The notes beneath the pieces are model-generated. The model saw only the letters and a list, made by a program, of their open reading frames with translations, had not been told where the DNA came from and did no database searches. Below are positions 54,765-64,000 of a DNA stretch of 64,000 nt, piece by piece. How positions within the stretch are numbered: the first letter of the stretch is position 1; every line of letters starts with the position of its first letter. Position numbers and translations under genes: made by a program. Origin of the DNA: Hypoxylon rubiginosum. Lineage: Eukaryota > Ascomycota > Sordariomycetes > Xylariales > Hypoxylaceae. The stretch spans positions 62,001 through 126,000 of the forward strand of contig CADCXA010000056.1 of the NCBI GenBank assembly GCA_902806565.1, in the 5' to 3' direction.

Positions 54765-57700
54765 GGTTCTAATAAATACTATATTCAAGCAAAGCTTCTT
54801 TACTAAATTTACAAATATATATTTAAAAAATTTAGGAAGTTTTACTTAAATTAAAATCCTTATAAAACCCCTAAATGTGGTTTTACTTAAGCTATAAAAT
54901 TAGATTAATTAAAATCTAAGGATAAGTAAGCTTATAATATATTAAAAACCCAGATTAATTAAAATCTAAAAATAAATAAACTGTTAAACTTTAAATATAA
55001 CGTTATAAATAAAAAACCTACTATAAATAAAAAGTTTATTATAAATAAAAAAAAGGTTTTAAAAAATTTCCTTTTAAGTTTTAATAACTTATTGATTTTT
55101 TATAAATATTAAATAAATTTAAAATATAGTTATTTTAAAATTAATAATAAATATTATTAAATTATATATATATTAATATATATATTATTTAAATAATAAT
55201 TAAACTTAAATAATTAATAAAAACTTAAATAAATATATATATATATAAATAATTAATAATAAATTAATAAATTTAAAAAATTTTATAAATTAATATTAAA
55301 TAATTATAAATATTTAAATAAATAATAGTGTAAATTTATTAATATAAATTTTTTTTTTTTATTAATAACCTTTTTTTATTAATAACGTTTTTAATTATTT
55401 ATTTTAAATTAATTATTTTAAAACTTTTTATATAAATTAAATTATTTATTTATTATAAGTTATTATTTTATTATTTTTATTAATTAATTTTTAATAAATA
55501 AAAAATTTTAAAAGTTTTTTTTTTATATTAATATTTATTATTTTTTATATTTTAATATTTTTTTTATTATATTATTAATTTTAAATAAAAAAAACATTTA
55601 TTATATTATTACTTATTATATATATTATATTATTATTAATAATATTTAAAAAGAAGGTAAAAAATATAAATTTAATTTTAAAAAACTTTTTTTAATTATA
55701 TTTTTTAATTTAAAAAACCGTATTTTTATCCTTTTAAATAATATTTTTTAAAAAAAAAAATATTATTTTTATATTTTTATTTATTTTAATCTTTAAAATA
55801 TAAATATTTATTATTAATTATTATATTTAAATATTAATTATAATTATATAAAATTATATTTTATTATTTTAAATTTTAAATATTAAATATTTTCTTATAA
55901 GAATATATTAAAACTATAATATTATATTTTTAATTTAAATATAAATAATATAACGTAAAATTAAAACTATATATTTAATATTAATATTTTTAATAAATTA
56001 TACTATCTTATTAAAAATTATTATATTTTTAATATAATTTATATTATCTTTAAAATAAAAAAATAATAATTTAATATTAATTATATATTAAATTATATAA
56101 AATTTTATATATTAAAAATTTATATTAATAATAATTTAAATTTAATTATTTTTTATATTAATATATATAAATCTTTTAATAATAAAATTCTTATAATAAT
56201 TTTAAAACTTATAAATAAAAAGTAAAATTTTTATAAATTATTTATTTATATTTTTTAATTATAAATTTAATTAAAATATAATTATATTAAATTTTATAAC
56301 TTATATTATAATTATAAAATTATATTATTTATTAATATATATAAGAAATTTATTTTTATTTAATTTATATATTTTATATTTAATAATTTTATATTTTTTT
56401 TATATAAAAATATAAAAAACCTTATCCTTATATACTTTTATTAATAGTTAAAAAAAATCTATAAATATATAAAAGGGATAAAAATATTTAAGTTTTTAAT
56501 AATTATTACTAATATTTTTAAAACTTATATTATTAATAAAAAACACTTTTAATTTAAAATTAATAATAATTAAAATAAATAACTTTAAAATAAATAAAAC
56601 TATAAAAATAAAAATTATAATTTATAAACATTTACCATTAAAATTATTAACTATAATAATTTTAACTTTAATATTTTAAATAAAAATAATAATAATAAAT
56701 TAAAAGGTAAAAAATAACCTTAGTTTAATTTTTAATTTAAAAATAACTTTAATAATTTTATTAATAATAAAAAACTTAAATTTAATTTAAATAATAAAAA
56801 TTTTTATAAAAATAAAAATATTTTTAATATTAATAAAATATAAAAAAAAATTTATATATTTTATATTTTTTTTATTATTAATTATATAATAATAATTTTT
56901 TATATTAATAAAATAATTTAATATATATAAAAATTAATAAATATATTTTATATATTAAAAATATATATTTAAATTAAAAAACTTTTTTTAATATATGTTT
57001 TTTTTTTTAGTTATTATAATAAATATTATATGTAATTAATTCTTATCTTATATTATAATAATAAACTTAAAAAAATTTAAGTTTTTTTATTATATTAAAC
57101 CTTAAATTTTTATAATTATTTATAATAACACGTTTTTAAATTATTTATTAAATTAATTCCTTTTTAATTTTAACCTTTTTATTTTTTTTATATTAATTTA
57201 TTTTAATTTTTATATAAATTTATATGGTTTTTACTGTTATTAATTTATTTAATAAACTTTTTAATAATTATAACTTTTTTTATAGTTATAAGTATATTAG
57301 TTATTTTTTTAAGTTATATTTTTTAATTTTTAATAATTTATAAAAAAGAAACTTTTATTAATATTTTTATTATTTTTAATAAAAAGTTAATAATAATTTT
57401 ACTTTTATTATATTTAATAAATACTTAAAATATATTAATATTAAAAATATTAAATTATATTAATATTATTAACAAGTTTTTAAAAATATAATAAAATTTT
57501 TAAATTAGTTTATATTAATATTATTAATAACTATTAATTTTATTAACTTATTTATTTTTATTTAACTTATATTTTTATTAATTTAACTATATATTATTAA
57601 CTATTAGTTAAATAAATATATAACTTTTTTATATTATAATTTAAACTTTAAAAATTTTCTTTAAACTATAAAAACTTATATTAAATAAAAGTATATTTAA

Positions 57701-60700
57701 TATTAATATTAAATTAATTATTAAGTTAATAAAAAACTATTATTTATATTATTTTTTAGAATTTTAAAATGTAAATAAAATAATAATAATAAACTTAATA
57801 TTAATAATAATAAAAAAAATAATTTTAAAACTTTATAATTTAATTTAAAAAAATTTTATTTTATTTATAATATTTATTATATTTTTTATGTTTTTTATTA
57901 TTATATTAATAATTTTAATATAAAAGTTTATAATTTAATTTATATTTATTATAATAATTAAATTACCAGTTAAAACTTTATTTTTAAAATAAAATAATAT
58001 TATAAAATTTATTATAAACATTTTTATATTAACTTTTTTATTATTATTAATAATAAAAAAAAGCGTGTAAAATAAAAAACATATTATATTTATATAATTT
58101 ATATTAATATATTTAATTTTAAACTTTTTTCCTTAATATTTTTTTAATTATTTAATTTAAGTAATATTAATAATAATAATAAAAACCTTTTTATTTCCTT
58201 TTTTTTTATATAAAAATACTATCCCGCTTATATTATTATTATTATTATTATATAACAAGTTTATAAAGTTATATTAAATTATAACTTTATAAATCCCTTT
58301 TTTTAATAAGTTTTTTTAATTAAAAATAATATTTATATATATATATTTTAAAAATATACCGTTATAAATATTAATATTAATCTTTTAAATAATTTTAATA
58401 TTAAATTAATAAAATATACTATAAATAAATATAATAAATATAAATAATAATAATTTAATTTATATTTTATTAATAATATCTGTTTAAAATACTAAAAAAA
58501 AAATTAAAATAATACATTAACTTTTTTTTATTTCATTAAAAATTATATAAATTTTAAAAAAATATTTATTAAACTTTCTTAACTATTATAAATTAAAAAA
58601 ATATTTATTATTAAAATTTATATTATTATAAAAATTTATTAATATTATAATATATAATATTAATATAAAGGTTATATTTACTTATTTTTATAAAATATTA
58701 ATAAAGTTTATTAAATATTTTTTTTTTTATTTAAAAATCTTAATATTATTTTTATAATTTTATTTAATAAATATTTATATAATATTTTTTTAAAAGATTT
58801 TAAAATTTAATAAACTATAATTATTATATAATTTTATTACTTTATTTATTATTATTTTAAATATATAAATAATATTATAAAAATTTTAAAGGATTTTTTT
58901 AATTAGTTTTTTAAAAATAATAATATTATTAATAAAATTCTAATATATTTTATAATAAATAAAAATATAATTAATATTAATAATATTTTTAATAATAATT
59001 TTATTATTATTATAAATAAATATAAAAAATTTATTATTTTTAATTTTATTATTAATTATATTAAAATTTAATATTTATAATAATATATTAATAATTATAA
59101 TTATAAAATTAATTTTATTATAAAAAGATATATAAAAATATTTATATTTTATATTATATTTATTAATAAATTTAATAAAACTATTTTTTTATTATTATTA
59201 ACCTTTTTTATTTTATATTCTAATAATAAAATAAAGTTTTTTAAGTAATATAAATATCTTTTTATTTTTAATAAATATATTAATTATATTATAAAATAAA
59301 AAAATAGGTAATTTATATATTATTTTTAATTTATTTTTATAATATTTAATAAAATTATAAAAAAACATATAAATTAAAATAACTTTTTTTATATTAATAA
59401 GTTTCATTAAAATTAAAAATATAAATATATAATTAATAAATTTTATAAGTTATTTAATTTTAATATTTATTATTTAATTAAATATAATATTAAAATTAAC
59501 ATATTAATTAATTTTATTATTTATAATATTTATAAAATTAATAATATATATTTTTTTTAATAAAATAAAAAAAATTAATTTAATATTATAATTAATATTT
59601 TAGGTTACCTTAATTTATTTTTAATTTTTAATATTATTAATTATTATTAAAATAATTAAATATAACATTTATTATAATATATAAAATAATATATTATTTT
59701 TATAAAAAAAAAGATTTAAATAATTTAGTTAAATATTATTAAAAATCTTTATATTATTATTTAATATTTTTATTATTATTTTAATAATTTTATAAAATAT
59801 ATTATTTTATTAAAATTTTATATTAATAATTAATAAAATCACTATAAATAATAAGTTTATAATACTTTTTATAATTATAATTTTATATAATATTAACCTG
59901 GTTTCGCCGCGTTTTTAAATATATAAATAAAAAAATCTTAAAATATTTTTATTTAATTTTAAAGCTTTTATATTAATACTATTAATTTAATTTTATTTAT
60001 TATATTTATTAATAATTAATTAATAAATATTAATACCTATTTATTTATTATTATTATAAATTAATCTTTAATTTAATAATATTTAAATAAAATTTTTTTA
60101 TAAATTTAAATTTATATATATTTTTTTATTAAATATTTTTATAATAAAAAAAATAATTATTATTATTATAAACTTATTACTTAAAATATTAATAATATTA
60201 AAGCTATGAATTAAATATAATTATAAATATATTAAAATAAAACTTTTAATTTTAATATAATAATTTTAAATAATATAATTAAAATTAAAATTTTATTTAT
60301 TAATTTTTAATATTGTTTTTATTTTTTTTGTTTTTTAAAAACTTTTTTTTTAATTAATAAAAAACTAAATTTAAATTATTAGTTTTTTTTTTAACTAAAA
60401 ATAATTATTAGTTTAATTTTTATAACATTATTTTATATATTAATTAAAAAACTAATTTAAATATCTCTTTTTATATAAATATTTATATAATAAAAACATA
60501 TATAATTAAATATTATTTTAAAATTAAAATTAAGTTACAGTTTTTTTTAAATTTTTTTTAAAAAATATTATTATATTTAAATATAAGGAACCCACTTTTA
60601 TTATTTATATATTATTTTTTAAATAAACTTTTAAATAAATAAAATTAATTTTATTAAAAAATTTATTATTAATTAATATAATTTTTTTTAATATAAAATT

Positions 60701-63240
60701 TTTAATTTATTATTACTGTTAATTATTATTTTAAAAATAAATAATTTAATTAATTTATAATAAAGGTTAATAAAATTATATTTAAAAAAAGTAATTTTAA
60801 AAAATATAAATTTAAATTAAATTTATAATAACTAAAAAAAATTAATTATTTTAAATAATTAACTTTATATAATTAAAATATAATATTTTTTTATATTTAT
60901 TTTTAAAATAAACCTTATATTTTAAATTATTTTCTAGTTTATAAATAAAATATTATTAAATATAAAAAATATTATAAAGTTAAATTAATATTTAATTATT
61001 TTTTTTATTACTTAAAAAACCTTTTTATTATAAAAAATACTTAATTTATAATATTTATTATTATTTTTATAAAATATTAAACTTATTATAATAATTATAA
61101 TTATAATTATTATATTTTAAATATTAAATCTTTTATTAATAATAATAAATTTAAAAATTAAAATATTTTTTTAAATATTATTACTAGTAATTAAATAAAA
61201 TTAATTAATATATTTTTTAATAAAAATCTTGATTTTATTATAAAATTTAATAATTTTAATTAACGTAATATTAATATTAAATATAATTAAACTTTTTTTA
61301 TTAATATTTATTTTAAGTTTAATTAATATAATATTAATTTAATTTACTAGTTAATAATTATTAACATTTAAAAATATTTTTTTATAAATAATAATAATAT
61401 TATATTATAATAAGTAAATTTTTTAAATTATAAATAATATATTATATTTAATTAATATATTAATTACTATTAAATTATATTTAATAAATTAAATATAAAA
61501 CCGTTTTTATTTAATATTAATAGTTTTAATAAATATAATAAATTTTTTATTTTTAAAATTTTATATATTTATTTATATTAAATAGTTATATAAGCCGGCG
61601 ACGTTAATTTTATTGTTTATTATATTTTAATTAAAATTACTTTTAATAAGATTTATAATTTTACATTTTATTTAATATTTTTACTTTTTTTAAAAAAAAA
61701 ATCTTTTAATTTTTTAATTAAAATTATATTAACTTGTTTTTAATAAAAGTTTCGTAATATAAAATATATTATAATTAATAAAAAATTAATAATTAAATTA
61801 AACTTTTTTAATATAATGTTTTAATGGTTATAATAAACTTTTTTTAAAATTATTTTTAATATTATATTTAATAATATAAACGTTATTTTTTTAAATGATT
61901 TTTATTAATTATTATTTATTTTTAATAAACTTTTATATTATATAAAAACTAATTTAATTTTATTTAAATTAACAAGTTAATTTATATATTTTTTTATTAA
62001 TAAAACTTTTTATCTTAAAATTTTTATATATTAATAAAATATTAAATAAACTATTTTTTAAAATATTTTATATATTATATATATAATATTATATATATAA
62101 AAAATATAAAAATTATTTATTATTTACTATTAATTTTATAAGTTTATAACCGTTAATAAAATCACTAATTTTAATAATATTATATATATATATTTTATTA
62201 ATATAATAGTAAATTTTTATAATTATAAATATATAAATTTATTTAAATAACTTATTATATATATTTTAACTATTAAAACTAACTATAAATAAAACTAAAC
62301 TTTAATTTATAAAATAAAAAATTTAAAAATACATTTTCTTATTTATATTAACATTTAAATTATACTTATAAAAAATATTTATACTCCTTAAAATTTAATT
62401 AATAATATAATAAATATTATTAAATAAATAACATAAAAAAAAAACTTAGATTAATAATTAAAAACTCCTTATATTATTTTTATAATTTTTAATAAATAAA
62501 TTATATAAAATTATTTTCTTTTTTTAATTTTAATATATTTTTAAATATTTTAATTTTAAAGATTATATATTTAAAAACGTTTTAATTATCCTTATATTTT
62601 AATCTGTTAAAATATTTTTATATAAAAACGTTAAATATAAACGTATTTAATTTCCTTTTATTATAACCTATATTATTATTATATATAAATCTTAAAACTT
62701 TATTTTAAAAAAAATCATTTTAAATATAATTATTAAGGAATTTTAATTTAGTTTTATTTATATAACACTTTTTTATATTAAAAGATTAAATATTATTTTT
62801 TTTAAAAAAATATTTAACTAAAAATACTTTTATTATTTTAAAAAAAAAATAATTATAACTTATTTAATAAATTAAACTTAAAAAGAAAATAAGTTATTAA
62901 ACTAAAAAAACTTACTTTTATTATTTTTTTTTATATTAATATAATTATAAATTATTTTTTTATTTAAATAAATAATTATAATTAAATATTAATAAATTAT
63001 TTTAATTATATAAAATATATTATAAATTATTAACTTTATAAATTATTATAAGTTTTTTATTAAATAAAATAAAACCTTTTTAAAAGGTTTTTAAAAAGTT
63101 ATTAAAAGTATAATTAAACTATAAAAGATTTATATTAAGTAGGATTTTAAATAAAAAAAACCATATAATTAAAAGGTAATTTTAAATCCACCTTTAATTT
63201 AAATCGCTTCACAATTTTTAACCTTATCAATAAAAACCTT
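54765..63240. repeat. Second RIP-degraded AT-rich island, about 8.5 kb
   Basis: Abrupt change from normal composition at about 54765 to over 85-90% A+T by eye, ending equally abruptly at about 63230. G and C are even rarer than in the ADH-intron element. Nearly no open frames; the only one of note, at 59213-59407 on the minus strand, is a run of Ile, Lys, Leu and Phe from low complexity. Duplicated units inside differ only by G/A (54902-54982), a RIP footprint. I found no convincing terminal repeat or target duplication at the edges. It is probably one or more nested transposons beyond recognition. Confidence 0.85.
54902..54982. repeat. 31-bp direct repeat, spacing 50 bp, differing only by G to A
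   Basis: Copies begin at 54902 and 54952 and share AGATTAATTAAAATCTAA. The following bases are GGATAAGTAAGCT in copy 1 and AAATAAATAAACT in copy 2: four differences, all G/A. Confidence 0.85.
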
Positions 63241-64000
63241 TAATAACCTAAGGCACGAAACTTTACTATAAACAGTGAAACACAAGGTATAGGAGTACTT
63301 TTCTTTTCCTTTATAACCTATCTGATGATTCTTATAGCGGTTCTCGTACGACACAAAGTTGTCCTTCAACTATATACCTAATATGTAGGTAGGTTTTCAG
63401 GTGTCCAAGTGCCGGTGTAGTAATCGCCCGAGTTGAGGGCCGATAGGGATGGACGATAGAAGCTTCAAACCGCAACGTGATCCGCAGTATACCTACCAGA
63501 AGACCCATAAGATATACGAAGTACCCCGCGCATGTAAGTGATGGAGAGAATTTGCTGCGAAGGGCACTTTCAACCCTCGAGTCGATAGCTATCTACTACC
63601 TTGTTTAAGATGTAGATGTTAAGATGGCGGGCGCTACGTTGATTTGTTCGATATGGCAACTTGGATTTAACCCTCTATTCTACGATCTTAGGTACCTACC
63701 TAGGTAAGTTACTAGTTATCTTACACGAAGAATCGCATCTAACATAGTGACTATTCAACGTCGAGGTGAAGCACACACGAGATAATAACCCTCGACAACT
63801 TAGCCTACCACGCAACCCCAAACCTGGTTGGCCCCGGTTCGTTCCCCCGCATTGAGCCTAAAATGAAAACCACTTCCGTAGTGGAGGCTGTGGTCCGTCG
63901 AGGTCTATCGCCGACACGAATCGACCAGGGAGGCCAGGCTGGTTGGTCGGCTGTAAGCTCAGAACCAGGAAAACTCGCCACGCTATCTACCATATTCGGC
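63241..64000. other. Ordinary sequence to the right of the second island
   Basis: Base composition returns to normal. No gene I can support; the open stretch at 63805-63993 minus lacks features. TAGGTACCTACCTAGGTAAG low-complexity copies lie at about 63690. Possibly the flank of a gene beyond the window. Confidence 0.5.

Noticed and set aside
59213..59407. 64-residue open frame inside the second AT-rich island
   Set aside because: Only Ile, Lys, Leu, Phe, Asn and Tyr in quantity; a product of A+T composition, with no start context or domain.
54765..63240. Terminal repeats or target duplication flanking the second island
   Set aside because: Only an 8-base match (CTTTACTA) near both ends was found; too short in such biased sequence to support an LTR or TIR call.
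1..64000. CRISPR arrays, tRNA and rRNA genes
   Set aside because: CRISPR arrays are not expected in a fungal nuclear genome and none was seen; no tRNA-like T-arm/anticodon pattern or rRNA signature stood out by eye on either strand. A tRNAscan-SE run would be decisive for tRNAs.

Overview
The window is a piece of nuclear genome from a filamentous ascomycete (Pezizomycotina, probably Sordariomycetes). The evidence is short introns of about 50-270 bp with GTAAGT-type donors and CTAAC-type branch sites; typical fungal gene families (Zn2Cys6 regulator, GH43, CAP protein, VAO-type oxidase, MPD1-like PDI, Cgi121, Ted1, Tim50); and two very AT-rich, almost ORF-free blocks with the CpA-poor, TpA-rich composition left by repeat-induced point mutation (RIP). 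The order Sordariomycetes is my inference; the sequence does not prove it.

Layout. 1-12.6 kb is an accessory-like arm. It holds a VAO-type flavin oxidase cut by the window start, a 628-aa membrane protein of unknown function, a four-helix MARVEL-like protein, a dead acyl-CoA-ligase-like (ANL) gene, a secreted GH43 glycosidase and a secreted CAP/PR-1 protein. 12.6-25.7 kb is one zinc alcohol dehydrogenase gene whose single intron is about 12 kb long. That intron holds an 11,952-bp RIP-degraded insertion (13463-25414) with 48-bp imperfect terminal inverted repeats and a 6-bp target duplication (TATAAG). 27-36.5 kb is housekeeping: VTA1 (endosomal sorting), an ER thioredoxin/PDI protein, exosome subunit RRP41, an F-box-like protein and TIM50. 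At 37.2-37.7 kb a spliced 79-aa cysteine-rich secreted protein is easy to miss because its intron hides it. 39.2-42.6 kb is a five-exon Zn2Cys6 transcription factor. 44.5-54.5 kb holds CGI121 (KEOPS), PUT1 (proline dehydrogenase), a Tim17/22/23-like protein, a small acidic protein, TED1 (GPI-anchor remodelling phosphodiesterase) and a BNR_4 repeat protein. 54.8-63.2 kb is a second, more strongly AT-rich RIP island starting about 220 bp upstream of the BNR_4 start codon. 63.2-64 kb is ordinary sequence with no gene I can support.

The window is not one operon or cluster; neighbouring genes work in different processes. The shared story is genome architecture: gene-rich stretches of normal composition are cut abruptly by RIP-degraded repeats, one of them inside an intron of an otherwise intact gene. 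Gene ends were set by splicing that keeps frame and restores family motifs. No transcript evidence was available, so starts and introns are inferences of good quality, not observations.
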